Source: Taenia hydatigena
Lineage: Eukaryota > Platyhelminthes > Cestoda > Cyclophyllidea > Taeniidae
Length of the DNA: 64,000 nucleotides
Assembly: GCA_036345935.2 (NCBI GenBank)
Contig: JADWOT020000001.1
Coordinates: forward strand, 434,001-498,000
Direction: 5' to 3'
The position numbers and the translations under genes are program-made. Position 1 is the first letter of the stretch. The number at the start of each line of letters is the position of its first letter. Shown one piece after another: positions 12,651-26,252 of the stretch. A model generated the notes under the pieces. It was not told the DNA's origin, did no database searches, and saw nothing but the letters and a program-made list of their open reading frames with translations.

Positions 12651-14049
12651 CCACTGGTGTGAAGACTGAGGTGCAGATGCAAATAACAGATTTGCCACAC
12701 ACGGATAACAACGACAGACCAGTTTTATAATCACAACAGGCTAATAACTATGTACGTAGGAAGTATTTTTGGATTGTGCAAATCCTAAGAAATGAAGGTC
12801 TCATCAAATCTATGAAGCAGCTAAATCCTTTTGCCTAACATCTTAATACGTGAGGTACGAGTGTGTCAAAAATTCTGCTTTAAGGCAATGCTATTTAACT
12901 GAAAGCAAGCAACCTGATCTTAGCACATAAGAATGAGGAAAAGACAAGGAATGGGACATTTACATCACTGACTTATTCGTCAGCCTTGACACTTCTCTAA
13001 GGAAATATTTATCTTATTCAGCCTATTGAGCAGACAGGTGGAAACCGTAGGTGCCGTCTGTTCTTTACCCTTTGAACGATTGTATTTGCAATCCAACCCA
13101 CGAAATCAGGTGGCTTTAATTTGACCATTTTTCAAGTCTGGCTAGGTAAAACTGAAGGTAGAAGGGACGAGCAAAGGAAACATTGCTCAACAAAGCTTCA
13201 TTTGGTAACTGAATTTAGCTTTTGCTGTCAGTGACCGCCAAATAGTGCATGGTTCAAGTTATGAACGTAAAGTCAAAAGCTTATATTATCTTCTTATCCC
13301 TTCAGTCTAAGATTTGGTATGTTTTGTTGGACAACTTATCAAAGCAAAGCATAATAGCGTTTCCTAAGCTAATTTCTTATTAACATGCGAGTCTATTTTA
13401 TAAATTACTGGTATGAGAAAAATGAATATCCATGTCTAGTTACGAGGAAGTACATCAGACACACAGCTCCAAATATTACGCTTGTCATCTTGCAGCAAAT
13501 TACATCTACTTGTTAAAGTAGATTCCAAAGAACACAACCGCGTCCTTATCTTCGTTGCAAAACCTTCGTGTGCGAAACACAGGCTGGCCTGTCAAATCAC
13601 CAAAAATAAGTGCCCCTTGGGTTTTGTTCAGCTTAAGCACTCTAAAATAATCCGTATTCAAAATCGGATGGGAGGCAAAAGCCTCTATTCGTCATTTCTC
13701 CATGTGGTGCATCCATATTCTGCTCGCAAACATCGTAGAGAAGCAATCCATGATTTTTGCATACTTGCTACTACCTAATTCGGAAGCATCGAAATGTACG
13801 CACGGCCCACTCTTTAATATTTTCTTTGCTAGAGAGCTAGAGGAGACAATTCAGCTTTACGTGGCAGCGCATGCTTTGAAAACCACTAATTAGGAATTCG
13901 CACCTGTCTGTTATTCAAGCATGAAACCACCTACCTAACTGCAAAAGTCATAACCTAGACGAGAATCGGTTCAAAGCATTGCTTTTTAGCTTCCATTGAC
14001 TAGTCCAAACAGAGCTTTGTAAAACGCATTAAACTTCTGATTTTTAAAG
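12651..14049. other. No recognised gene
   Basis: I recognise no gene or repeat partner here. Overlapping plus-strand frames at 13482-13893 have no motif that I can identify. Confidence 0.5.
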
Positions 14050-14420
14050 TAATTTTCTCTGACATCGATTCCTCAGCGTAACAATAACGTCATGGAGCTG
14101 ACTCAAACTTACACCAAATAACAGGTTATTAATAGTCAAAGCTACTTAGCAATAAGAGATTCTTGCGCCATGGAAAATTCTTGAACAATCCAGAACATTG
14201 CTCTTTCTCTTACTTCTTCCTATTTGATCAAATCCACCCCCAGATAGACCTTAATTGTGGCAGTGACCACTAGAAGGTCAAGGTCAATCAGACATTATAA
14301 ATGTTATGATACCCAAATAGACAGACGTCAATCTCATAAGCACACACTGTAGCACCCTGCCTCCTCCTACTCATCGTTCAATAAGGACGTCTTATATGTG
14401 CCTTAAAAGTGTGGGCTGGA
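14050..14420. repeat. Repeat family C, copy 1
   Basis: This aligns with 52090-52510: aacaa-gtcat near 14087 and 52110, ccagatagacctta at 14242 and 52326, gcaccctgc at 14352 and 52437, and aataaggacgtctt at 14380 and 52465. Its start also matches 34830-34870 through atcatggagc or gtcatggagc followed by gactc. The agctccatg word (minus strand) links it to receptor relics, where it falls between TM2 and TM3. Confidence 0.6.
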
Positions 14421-15449
14421 AAACGGATGGTTTGTTGGCAAGTCAGGCAGTCAACAAAATGAACAGCAATTTTGTGGCTAGTGGGGAAACGACGAACATA
14501 TTGGTAGCCAGTAGGGGTTGCTGACACCACTCAAAACTCCATTACCCTCCTAGTCGATGTGAGCGTTGACCATGGTCGGGAACCTCTGACACGGCAATCC
14601 TCATTTCCCAAGCCATGTGCTTTGCAAGGAACTTCCGCAACCTTAAAACTAAATTAAGCCTGATTTTTAATGCAGACGTGTAAGCTTAGAACGACAGAAA
14701 ATTGTGCAGAACGCAGTGAGAGAATAATCCACTGACGGACTGATGCATATCTGCACGAGCACTTTGCATATTCGAACTAGTAAAAAGGGTCATCGCAGTG
14801 AACCACACTGAAAACCGTTTGACAGATTCTGGTCATCATGTGTGCCTCCGCTATAACAGCTTTTCCCAACTGTAAGCATTTTAAGAAGTAAGCACTAAAA
14901 CACTTGAATTCGGAAAGGTAGAAATAGGTGCAACCTTTAAACAGATGGTCGCAGAAAATTAACTGGAATTGTCTCAAACAGGCAAGCAAATGGCCGGTCC
15001 CCTATGCACTTCGCAATCCTCCAGATTCTGCAAGATGGTCCTGCACGCCTTTACGAATTGTTTGGTCAGGATGGTGTCACTGAACCCAGGTGGTGATGGA
15101 AATGATAAAAATCCTCATACATCACCATAGTCTTCTCACAGAGTTTCAAAGTAAGTTTCTCTCGAATATAAGACGTCAAAGACTTTGTAATTCTGGTGTT
15201 TTCTTTTGCTCTGAGGATGTATTATCAATGCAGCTTGGCTTGGGAGTGTTAACGGATAATACGCCTGAATTCAGGAAGTATTAATCGGCGTAACTAGGTT
15301 GCTTCGCATTTATGTGAGCATTTGTTTTCGCAAAAACCCTTTAGGGTTTGTTAAAATTAGAATGCACTGTGTTTTCTGCGTCTTTGATTTTAAACTCAGT
15401 AAAGTTCTGCAGTTTCTGCTGCACTGAATCGTAATCGCATCTACCCAAT
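14421..15449. other. No recognised gene
   Basis: Mostly featureless. A slightly G+C-richer patch near 14510-14640 carries no open frame of note. Confidence 0.45.
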
Positions 15450-15810
15450 CCTTTGCTGTCTGCTATTTAGGAGGAATAAAGATCCTGCAGAGCCGTCTCT
15501 GATCGGATGAAAAATACTTGTAACAGATACAGCGCCCATTAGACGTCTAGTCAACCACAATTACATCCACGCCAAAGGTAGGAAGAAGGCTAGGGCCGTT
15601 TCGCTAAATCAGAAGAAGACTAATTTATTATATTAGCCAGAATGCTATACACAAGTGCCGGATCTGTCCTCGCTCTAAAATCTTGACAAAATGAAAGATC
15701 TCTTTAAGAGTTTTAACTCACGACCGATAAACGTCCAAAGGAAAATTGATAATTTCTTCTACTGAATGTTCATCGGTTGTGCAATCATAAAGTTCACACC
15801 TGCAAGCAAG
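15450..15810. repeat. Repeat family G, copy 1
   Basis: This aligns with 39220-39540 in the same orientation. The pairs are gaaggctagggccgtttc versus gaaagctagaactgtttc, gttttaactcacga versus gctttgactcacga, and a shared gcatcggttgt-like word near 15770 and 39498. There is no conserved frame. Confidence 0.5.
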
Positions 15811-18800
15811 CAGGTTTTATGTGGTTAAAATAGGTGAAAATTATGGTGTTAAAATGCAGTCTGCATTAAATGTCAATGCAATGTTTACTGCGCCCACAAC
15901 CTCTTTCCTCCAAATAATGCAAATCAAAGAACGGCTTCCCAACGTTGTAACACTATTTTTAGACTACTCGACTTTATCAGACATCTTTGCAAACGCTGTT
16001 TAATAGCAAAGAAAATTGCCTAAAAATACCCATATAGAAGTATATGGCGGAATAACGGTTAGCGCTTATCGTCTTCTGTAACCTTTCCTTCTCACAAATA
16101 TCTTGGTTTAGGTGACTTTCAAGAAGAAGGAAATTGAAACATATTATCACCAAAATGCAAATATTAAAGAGTTTGTGCGGGCAAGCAGTGAAATTCTTAA
16201 TAAAATGTGAATTCACTGGTCTATTAGACTATCAGAGATGAAGAGCATGCGATTGTGGGGAGCGTCAATAAATTATTTGCCTTGGGCAACTTGCAGAGGG
16301 TGTAGGAGGATCAAAGGCTATAAAATGTTCGCATCAAGGTCAAATTGCTTTGCAATCAAATTTTAAACAAAAAAGCACAATGCATTTTAAAGCAACAAAT
16401 TTGCTATGTTTTTTAAAATCTCTTTTGATAGATTACAAAACGGGATTTGTTAAAACGTGAGATGAAGAGCACAGGGAATGAAGACTATATTTGACCAATT
16501 TCATAGCAATAGTAACAATTGACAGGTCCCAAATGTTTCGCACTTATGATAGACCGTAAACGAGACAAACAGATATAAAGAAGAGGGACTAACACCATCT
16601 GCTTGCGGTCGGGATGCACACTGGGTTGGCTTGCGGACTACTTTCTAGGAATGGAAATAGCCAAACGGTGACAAAATATTGTTTTGCTTGACAATCGCAT
16701 ACCAGTTACGTAGAACATTCCATATTTAAACATCAATGAAGCTGCCGCAATAGAATTTATGATATAATCAAGCAGCACCCAACCTTTTCTTTTCGTTAAG
16801 GAAGAAACAACTTACCAGCTTAGGAATGGGTAGAATGTAGTGCATTTCTGTCAGGGTTTTTCTGGGGAAAGTCGACCACTACAACCATTCAGCTTTTTTA
16901 TTTAAGCAGCTGAAGGCTTGGTATAAATAGACCAAACGCACTCAAAAACGAACCTGACGGATCAGTATATCGGCTCTCAATAAAATCATTAGTGCAAATC
17001 ATTCTTGCTCTAAAATGAGTAAAGCCAGGTGGCGAGAAGTCGGGATTTAGGTATTTTGCCTCCACTTCACATAGGCATTGCTTCTTGACCTTTTGAATAG
17101 TTATTACTTATTCCATTGGCGAGTAGACAAACAGGGTTCGTAGAATGTTCGCAATTTGCTTACCCTAAAACTTTGCATCCACAACCAAGAGGTTATCGTC
17201 TGACCTCTTATTGTTCAGAAATTGCGAGAACTTAGAAATATTTAATTATCAAGTGGCAGAAAATGTATAATTTACTATTGGCATGCACCCTAAAGCTTAA
17301 AAAGTGTTGAGACTCCATCACTTTTATGTTCGTTAAAAATTTAGTTTTTTCTCGGTCAATAAAAAATTTATAGAAATTGATAAATTTCTCAAATTTTAAA
17401 TTAGTTCTATCCAAAATGTCCTCTAACCTTGTAAACAAAGGCTTTCATTTTCGTTTAAGTAAAACATCTTTTGTGTTATTTACATGAGGAGCTCTAACGC
17501 AATTTTACGGTCAAATTCATCAAAGCAAGCATAAAAAAGTGTAGATTTGTTGTAATTATTTGCAAATCATGTACTTACTTCTTTAATCTACCCACTCACT
17601 TCTGACACCCGTATCCTTCAAATCACACTCAGATGTCGCAGCATCATTTGAAGGCAATGGGATTGGTAATACCTTATAAAAAAGGAAGGATTCGGTCTAT
17701 TTATCACACTAAATAGTTGCAAACATAATTTTGTCAAAGCAGCGCCTAAAAGTCGTATCAAGATCAGCAATTTTTGCAGGTTTTATTACCTCCCTGTAGA
17801 ACAAAAACAGATAAAATTTGCTACCAGTGTGGAAGTGCAAAAGGCTGTCATTCAATGGTTCGACAGTACTGGATGATATTTTCATGGCAAAAATAAGCTC
17901 TGAGCGCTCGTCAAACGCTGTGAAAGGTAGGTGGAGGACGTGCTGCAAACTCTCAAGTCAATAGCAATTCTCAATTACCTTATTTACTGTGTGAACATTC
18001 TAGAAAACATCGAGATTCGTACTGACGTCCGGTCTTCCTCATTGGCTAATCGCATTTATAGATGGACCTTAAATGTGCTGACAATGACAAGACAATCTAG
18101 GGCCTATTTGCATACGAAGGTAGAACCAACCCGTATCCATCGACCACCAATTAGAAACGTGTGCACCTGCTTCACTCCCACACTGCTTATACAGGTCAGA
18201 AAGTAAAAAATCCCTTGTGACGTTCCTGCCACTTTGATTTTTTGATCGAAAATCCGATAAAATTCAAGATAGTGCAAAAATAACTCCAACGTTTTAAAAC
18301 TAGTGACGCAGCAGTTTACAACGGGAAACGCACCTGGATCTACGATTTTAAACCCCCATTTGACTTGACTAGCCTGTTAGCATCGTAGACATTTTAAAGT
18401 AGATGAGTATTTGGTGTGAAAAATGAACCATTCTACTAGTAGCGTGAGGCTATTTTGAGGCGGTAAAATAACTACACTTGCCCACCCTAACATCTACAAC
18501 TATTAATACGGTTCCCATTGAGAATAAAAAGCATCTAGACGATGACCGAACCAGTTCATTGCATTCGCGTTGAATATTTCGATAGCATTGCTTCCACAAA
18601 CTTCACCATTCCAACTGCATTATTATTCCTCGTAAAGGTCCTTCTGAGGCGTAAATCGAGTAGTAAGTTTTCCACCAACTACACTAAGGCACTCCTCATT
18701 AACTTGATGTTGGCTTCCACCAAGGCTATTTAAATGAGCGAAAGTAGAGCAGTTCATTAATGACAGCAGAGTTTGCGTGTCTCTTTCAATTTCAGGAGAA

Positions 18801-21699
18801 AGGAGAAACTCAGAAATACGTGATCACTTAATTATGGTCCTTTCTGCTACAAAAGCGATATACCTTTGCCACATCACTAATGCTGGTAGCATGGCTGTTG
18901 GGTAAAAAAATCAAGAAAGTGTGCTAGTTTTTTAATAAAAGTACTGCATTTATCCACTTACTAAATTTATGTGCCAAATAAGTGGGTCCGATTGCCTACT
19001 TGAACTTAACATAGAGAAACAGATTGCGTGGATGCAAAAGTTTAAATCAAAGCAAAGTTGGCCATTTAACGTCGGGAGTTGCACAGTTCTAATTAATGCT
19101 TGAAAGAGATTCCATTATTAAAAGCTTCACATTCACCATAACCCGGCTCCTCTGGAACGTGGTTCAACAGTACACATTGAATTCGTGCTCTCTACTAGAT
19201 TTTTACATCTATTTTGCAGAAATAGGCTTAGGAGGTTAACAAAATGGCACTACCATTTCTCTAACCACGCATTGTATGAATAGATGCCTTGATTACGTAA
19301 GCAAAGATAGGGGATGTAAGGAAAGGAAATGATTTATATGATTAACTCGCCAGCTCTCGCAGTCGATTTATCGTGCACTGAGCTTTCGGAGATGCTGACC
19401 TCATAACGTCCCGCAAATCACCCACTTGTCCGGTCCCACTGATCAGTTAAATGTAAACTCCGAGCAAATTCCAATGCGCTGGTAATCACTGAGACTTATC
19501 TGAAGACAAGAAAACATAATACTCAGGTACGAAAATATATTTTTTTGTCGCACAGGTAGGCTCGAGGCTAATTGCAGGAAGAGAGACAAACCCAATAGCT
19601 GTGTTTCTAATTGATCCCCTCACCAAGACCAAACATTACACAAGCATGTCGAGTATCACAACGCATTAACACTAACGAATAGTAGTCATCTGTGTTGACT
19701 TATGGTAGTCAAAGCGATCCGATAACAACACATCTTCATAAAGTTGACCAAACTATTCCCACTTTATGAACATGGCTGCTGGTTGCTGATTGCATTCCGT
19801 TGGCCAATCGAAATCACGGGGAATCTGTAAACCCTACAATACGTGGCACTTCAAGGCTGCGTTAAAGACGGGTTGATTGCGTTGTAAACAATGTGTGTCA
19901 CTCGAGAATGGCGTGTCTTCTTGTAACGAAATTCAAAAGCACAGCACTGTGGACATTACAAAGACGAATATGCGTCTTGGAGTGACGATTTTTGACTCTA
20001 ATGATCCCAGGTTCAGCCTTGGTGGCCACGCATTTAAATTGACAATTGATTATGGACTCCTAAATGATGCGTTGCTCTTCGGAAAGACGGCGGTTCTGGG
20101 TATCAAGTCAGAGTTCTGCATCTGACCTTGGTAGATGAGTCAAATTTTGCTCCGGTTGAAAAACATTATTAGGATAAAGGCTAGAGTTTTCTGGATCCCA
20201 TCATTGCATGCACTAAGTGCAAACCACAGAATCTCGATAGGAATGCACTGCACCACCAACCTTGCGACCCAGGCTCTCTGATAAAGAATTTTTACATGCT
20301 TGGGTCTACAAACAAATACCTTTGAGTTTGGTATTCATGCACTAATGACGAATAAAAGAACTGTCCGAGAATGAAACATTTTAGAATCACTGAAGTTCTA
20401 GCTTAAGATTAATGCCTTTCTTATTATTTTGAACTGGTCCTAGAGTGTGAGACTTAAATTCGCCCTGTTTCTACCCATGGCAATGCGGAAAATAAAATAT
20501 TCAACGAGTGCACACATGATCACTGGCTGACGGTCGGAGGCAAAATTGGTCACATTATGAGTGGCCTTAGCCTCGCAGTGATTACCAGTACATTTGAATT
20601 CCTGCTGGATGTATCATTAGCCATTCAGAGGATTTTGAACCAAAGTGGTATTTCAGAGATGTTTTAAAGTGCTGCAGACTTAAAACTGACTGTCACGACA
20701 CCTGGGTCACCCACCCGGTGTGAACATCGCCCCATAAAGTCAGAGGCCTCCTTACGCCACCAATTTTATGGTCCACCTCAGTCAATTCTTTTAGAAACAC
20801 TCAAATTTAGTGTCCTTAAAGCCGTTACTAGTCGGAATTCCTATCTCTGAATTTAATTGCTGCACTTGTATTAGTAGCAATTTATTAGAGAGTCGCTAAA
20901 TTCTTCGTGATCTGCTCGTAGCTTCACCATGCACACGCCTGTTTTTTATGTTAAACTAAAATGTCAAGATGGATGGGAATTGCGATTGCACATTTGCGTT
21001 ATTTGTAAGCACTCCGCCTTCATGCAGACTGTGAAGCCAACTGTTGCTATCAGTGCTAGTCAAGTGAAAAGTGACTCAAAAATATGGTGGAGGAATGCAT
21101 AAAATTTGTGTATTTTGCACATTTTTATCGACTGTTTGTTTGTGGCTATACGTCGAATTACTAATTAGTTTGTTACTTTTGATCGACAAGCAATCGAAAG
21201 CATTCAGTAGAGCGTTTCAAGCATTCTTCCAGAATATGGATGAGCAATTAAAAACATGACTTGACGAAACAAAAATGCAAGGAAAAATGGGACGGCCGTA
21301 TTAATGGTGAGGATTGCATGCAGAGTATGTCTTTGCCTACAATCTTTACAATTGTTCTAGCAAGTGTTATTACGTCTTTATAGACCACTAATTCAATAAT
21401 GGAGGCAAGCAAACTCAGTCCAAAGAAAAACCTATGGCATTGCTGGTTAAACAGCGTAAACTATAAAAAGCCGGATCAAAGGTTATTGTGACTACTCCGA
21501 CCTTTAGAAAGCCACAGATTGAAGTTATGAACAGTCTAAGCCAGTGGACAGAGAAGATATTTCCTAAAAGGCAGCAGTCTTCTTGAACAAGGGAGAGTGC
21601 ATCATAGTCAGCAAACATGTATGCCGTACAAGCTCGCGGTAAAATATCATCTAATCTTAATTAGAATCAGCTGATTTAGTCTCATACAGAGGCTGTTTA
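15811..21699. other. No recognised gene
   Basis: A long A+T-rich stretch with short frames only. A weak match links 16580-16610 (ctaacaccatctgcttg) with 30515-30545 (ctaacaccgtctgtttt), and another links 20235-20270 with 29235-29270 (ggaatgcactgcac). The 82-codon plus-strand frame at 19877-20125 has no motif that I recognise. Confidence 0.45.
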
Positions 21700-22130
21700 C
21701 CTTTCATAGGACGTGACATTCTGGAGCCCTACCCAAATCCAGTGTCTTGATCACCACTGGATTGTACCATTCTCTCTCCAGCCTTCGATTGAGGCACAAC
21801 GTTTTCATCCCTGTCTGAAGACATACCATCACAAAAGCATGGGAGCGTCAGGGGCAACGTTGAAGAGGATGACTGGGCTAAGCAATGGACCAACAACGAA
21901 TTTAACTTACTTCGTAGCACCAGGTATCCTACCTTCGCTGCATTCACACTCAGCCTTGTAGCATAAGGTTCTGCTTGTGCCCACAGTCTTCCAGCCTTTT
22001 CCTTCACGATGGCATAACCTTTTATGTCTTACTGAAAATAGATGGAATGAGACAATCGTCGCACAAAACAGGAGACATTTGTTTCGTTTATGATCTGCAC
22101 CATGTTGTGTTTTTTTAACAAGAACTGCCA
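21700..22130 (-). other. G+C-richer block with overlapping frames
   Basis: This patch is visibly richer in G+C than its surroundings. It holds two overlapping minus-strand frames (92 and 74 codons) and an opposing plus-strand frame. The minus frame at 21729-22007 has a serine-rich middle (AQSSSSTLPLTLPCFCDG). Similar G+C-rich, serine-rich stretches occur in the receptor relics, so this may be another loop fragment, but no transmembrane motif is legible. Function unknown. Confidence 0.2.
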
Positions 22131-25100
22131 ATTTAAGGTGAGAAAAGAGTAAAACAATCCGGCTGAAACAGTTAAATGACGCTAACTGACAGTTAAAAAT
22201 TTGGGATAAAGATTTAATGTAAAAGTAGGTAGCATCTATTAAAAAAGGGATGGAATCTAAAGACTTCCCTATTAACTAGAATTGAAACAAAGCATGAGCT
22301 TTGGAATTATAAAATTGATTAAGATCGAATGCCTTGTAAACAGCCACTTCTCTGGCTTTGCCAAAGCAGAGAGTCTATCAGACATTTTGATCTACTTTGT
22401 CAACGACTTAAACAAAACTTAAGCAATCCAGTTTGCAGCAGACCACGTTGTCGCGCAATATAGTATGTCAAAGTATGCCTCACGATTCATAGTCTCCGGC
22501 ATGAACACTTTTTTAAACTCGTCCTCTGCCTTCATTGTGATACTCAATTGTGTAGATTGACTTAATGTCATTGAAAGAATTCGCCTAAAAAGATTCGTAT
22601 CCACCTTTAAAGATGACTTTACTGTTAAAATGCATCTATTTATACAGACTAGTGGAGGACAATAACTTCATATCAAGCAAGTTTTCATTTACTACCGATA
22701 GCCCTATTCAAGGCAGTATTGAAAAGAAAGCATCTCTGTACATGGTAAAATTTTGGTAAGGTGCCTACTGCAATGGGGTTGAATACCTAATCATATGCAA
22801 GAACACTCCCTAGCTGCATTAACTGATTCGCAGGTGAACTTTAATTCAGCGACCAGCCTCTGATTACCAAAGTGGACCACGGGTCAAGGGCAGAGCAGAT
22901 GACTGAGCTCAAGAAAAGAGCTGGACTAAGTCAAAGTCAGTGAAGGTCAACTAACAAAGTTGCTATTTAAGGCAATGAGAAACTAAAACAGTTTTAGTCG
23001 CGTTATGTCATGAAACACCGCTTTATGCACTGTTGCGCATTACTATAACGCGGACATTCTTAAGATCCCAACCAGGATAAACGGGTGTCCGAGATACCAT
23101 TAAAACGAAAATTTTAATGCAAAGGAGCGAGACCTACCAGAACGTATAAATGTCGTCTGAGTCCGTTGGTTGGAGCATTCGGGAGAGATGGGAACTTGGC
23201 TAAAAAACCCTTCAAGACACTATGTAACGCCTAAGGACAGCCACTGTGGTGGGCATAAAAATGCTTTTTTTTCAAAAAGTGTATCAGCTGACTGTTTATG
23301 CAAATGGCAGACGTTGCACTTCTACACGTTACGGTGACAGAATCTTGCACTTCCGCGGACATCTGAGTGACAAGGATCAGTGAGAAGGAAAATATCCCTC
23401 TTTAAATGCGATAAAGTAGGATAGTAGTTTGCTTTCCTACCCCAAAACGCCGTTCTGTATTTCCAAAAGCATTTCGTCGTTACAAAATGCGGATAGACTA
23501 AATATCTGAATTCCATGAAATAATGCGTCAAAATTTGAGTGAAAATTTTCCTGTTTTGTAGAATCTTATTTGTATACAACTGATACGAGGTTGTATAGTT
23601 GACCGCCATGGTGGTGAAAAGGGCCAGAAATGTTCTGGACTTAGTAGGATTCCAGCTACTTAAGGGAGCAACTTAAATCAACTTCGTGGTCATTTAGTTA
23701 CCTTACGTGTAAGAGGGAAAAATTTTGATCTTTGTACGTCTTCCGCTGATTCGAGTCAATTAAGTTCAATTTAAGAACTTAAAACCGATAAAAGAGAGAG
23801 GAAACCCTAAGAAATATAGTACAGATCGCAGGATTACAAAACGCAAAATGAATTGCTGTTTTCCATTACTAGCGCCATTTGACTGGCGCCATTGCTGTGT
23901 AGAAAAAAGTCTTTTTCGGGAAGATCAATACAGTAATTACCTGCAAAGAAATTAGGTTGGCTTAGGCAAGTTCAAAGAAGTTTGCTAAAAAAAAAAACTT
24001 TTCCTGTGCACAGGCAACAGAAAGAAGTGCGGTACAGGGTGGACATGATGACTGCATTCGGGCAGCGATTTAACACGAAAACAATAGCATCTGGAGGAGC
24101 TTTACACCAGTCGTCCGCATTCGCGCTTATAAATTTTTAATAGATAACACCTATCACACTAGGAAAAATCTTACAAACTTTGCCTATCGAAATTAAAAAA
24201 AAAGAAAGCTAGCGTGACTCCTAAAAATGGAAAACGGTCATTTACCCATAAACTAGCAGGAATTCACAAATCAATCAGTGATTGTACCAAAATTTTCTTG
24301 CCAAGCCCTTATCGTAATGATAATAGCCTTTGATTTTACCCCCTAATTCCCGTTCTCCTGGTATATTCACCACTCGGCACACAAAGGGTGCAACATAGCC
24401 GGCTTTGGGTTGTCGCAAGTAGAGTCATCATCACGCATTATAAATCAGTTTGCGATGGGTAACCTGGTTCACCGGCAACCAGTTCACACTTCGTGCAAAC
24501 GTAGTTGACAGTCCATTGCAATAGTTGCTTGCATGTTGCGTGAACTGTTGGAATTTGTACAGTCCTTTCTATTATCGTATGAGGCAGTAAAGCGTCTCGA
24601 ACTATCAATTTGGCGCCCACTTTGTGCTCGGACTACGCTCATACAATTGTAAAAAGCTCAAATCCATGAGATCAACCTAATCTAATGGATGCGATTGTAG
24701 TTAGCAGACTTTCTTGCGCGCGACTTATCTGTAAATTTGAGCGAAAAAATGAAGCCGAGGAAGTTGATGGTCGAACGTGTTACATAGATGTTAAAAGTAG
24801 GGCAATGAAACGCACGGCTCAGAAATTGTTTTGAAAATCTTATTTTAGTGATTATCACTTAAAAGCTTTACCCCATAAAACTTCTGAGAAGTGAGTGTTA
24901 CGACCTTATTTCACCGTATAAGCCGAAGTTTTGGCTTCTTTTCAACAAGGATTTACCCGCTTGATAGCTAATCCAGGTCCCCTCTTTGTCCATAGAAGTG
25001 CAGTGCCGTATAATCGTCGAAGGCTAATCTTTGGAAGTAAAGGCCATTATGGTAGCTTGCACGCCTTTAGCAGGTATAAATCAAGACCTTAAAATAGCAA

Positions 25101-26130
25101 GGAGCCACTTTAAGTGCCGACATTATTTTTATTCAATGAAACGATACTGGGTGGACAAATTTTTCATCAGCAGCCGACTAGCTAAAATGTCAGCAACTTT
25201 GGACTAAGATTTTGTCTTTGTCTGCTCAGTTCAGTCGTTCTTTCCTCTGCCTCTTTACCAAATGCCTTTGTGCTAACCAATGGCCAAATAAATCCACTTC
25301 AAAGGCATCCACCCAGTCAATAGGTGTAGAGGAGCTCGGGTTCTGTCGAGTTTTTAAGCAACACACTCAAGAAGGAGATGCAGTCTTTAGCAAGACCATC
25401 TTAATTGTCGACATCCAAATGATAGACATGTGAATCGGAATGAAGAGTCTGCTGACTGGATAACAGAGAGAGCTGGACTTCTCAATCTTGCGCATCCATG
25501 GTACTTTAGTGTAACTTTGTTTTGATGCTGGCTGATCAGAGTGCAATAATGTGAGGTCCGAGTTTTGGGACGTTCCAGAATGATAGAGAATTGGGTACGA
25601 GGGATTGGGTGTCTGAAGAATCAAAGTAGGACTTCCTTTCAAAATGTGAATCCTGTATTGCAATTTTGCCGGTCTCTTCATTAAATTACCTTCCGGCATT
25701 AATTATCCTAGCTAAAATTCGTCTTCTTCGAATTCTTCAAGCGGTCATATAATAACTATGCATAAAACTCAGCTTCACAAATCCATCTATTCACGTCACA
25801 ATAAATCGTTTATCCAGAATCCTATTTCCCAGTCCATTAACTCCGTAGTCATCCATCCACTCTTATCTTGTCGCCTACCTATCTCTCCTGTTCTTATTGT
25901 TAGTCAAAGATTTTTGCCAACATTGGAAAGAAGTTGCGTTTTGCAGGTGTTTAAGCTGCAAAAAGTAAACAAGTTAGTTACATTTATCTATAAATGGTCC
26001 TACTATTTTCCTTCTATCTTAAAGTAATTATTTTCATACATAGCAACAAAGGTCTTGTCAGTAAGCGACAAAGGAATGAGGTTTCTAGGTGGTCCTGCCT
26101 GTGTGAGAACAGATAGTATTCATTGAGCTC
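22131..26130. other. No recognised gene
   Basis: No gene or convincing repeat partner. An 11-base A tract lies at 23987-23997. The minus-strand 110-codon frame at 25367-25699 contains NPSYPILY, vaguely like a TM7 motif, but its surroundings do not fit the other TM7 copies. Confidence 0.45.
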
Positions 26131-26171
26131 TGACTATAATACGAGGGCTTCTTCATGCACAATCCTGTCCT

Positions 26172-26252
26172 TCAAATGACGGACTTGTGAATATTCTCGT
26201 TCAGCAAATCGTAGAGGAAGGGATTGGTGCATGTTGAACTTGGCGTGAACAG
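26172..26252 (-). pseudogene. Class A receptor TM7 exon (NPFLY)
   Basis: The minus strand reads LFTPSSTCTNPFLY and then DLLNENIHKSVI before a TGA stop. NPxxY, here NPFLY, is the signature of helix 7 in rhodopsin-family receptors, and LLNENIHKS is a typical start of helix 8. The segment aligns residue for residue with 33133-33228, differing by one codon (Y-D-L-L-N versus Y-R-L-N). Where the other copy has a clean tttag acceptor, this copy has ttgtaa, so the splice site appears lost; a cryptic ccaag lies a few bases inside. The stop comes only nine codons after the NENI turn, which could be a natural short tail or a truncation. Family identity is fairly secure. Whether the exon is ever spliced is doubtful. 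Confidence 0.6.

Noticed and set aside
19877..20125. 82-codon plus-strand frame in a slightly G+C-rich patch
   Set aside because: No recognisable motif, no splice sites of note and no conserved partner.
23987..23997. A-tract as a possible retroposon tail
   Set aside because: Only 11 A residues with no adjacent reverse-transcriptase-like frame or target-site duplication.
25367..25699. 110-codon minus-strand frame with NPSYPILY
   Set aside because: NPxxY spacing is wrong, flanks are hydrophilic, and it does not align with the two clear TM7 exons.
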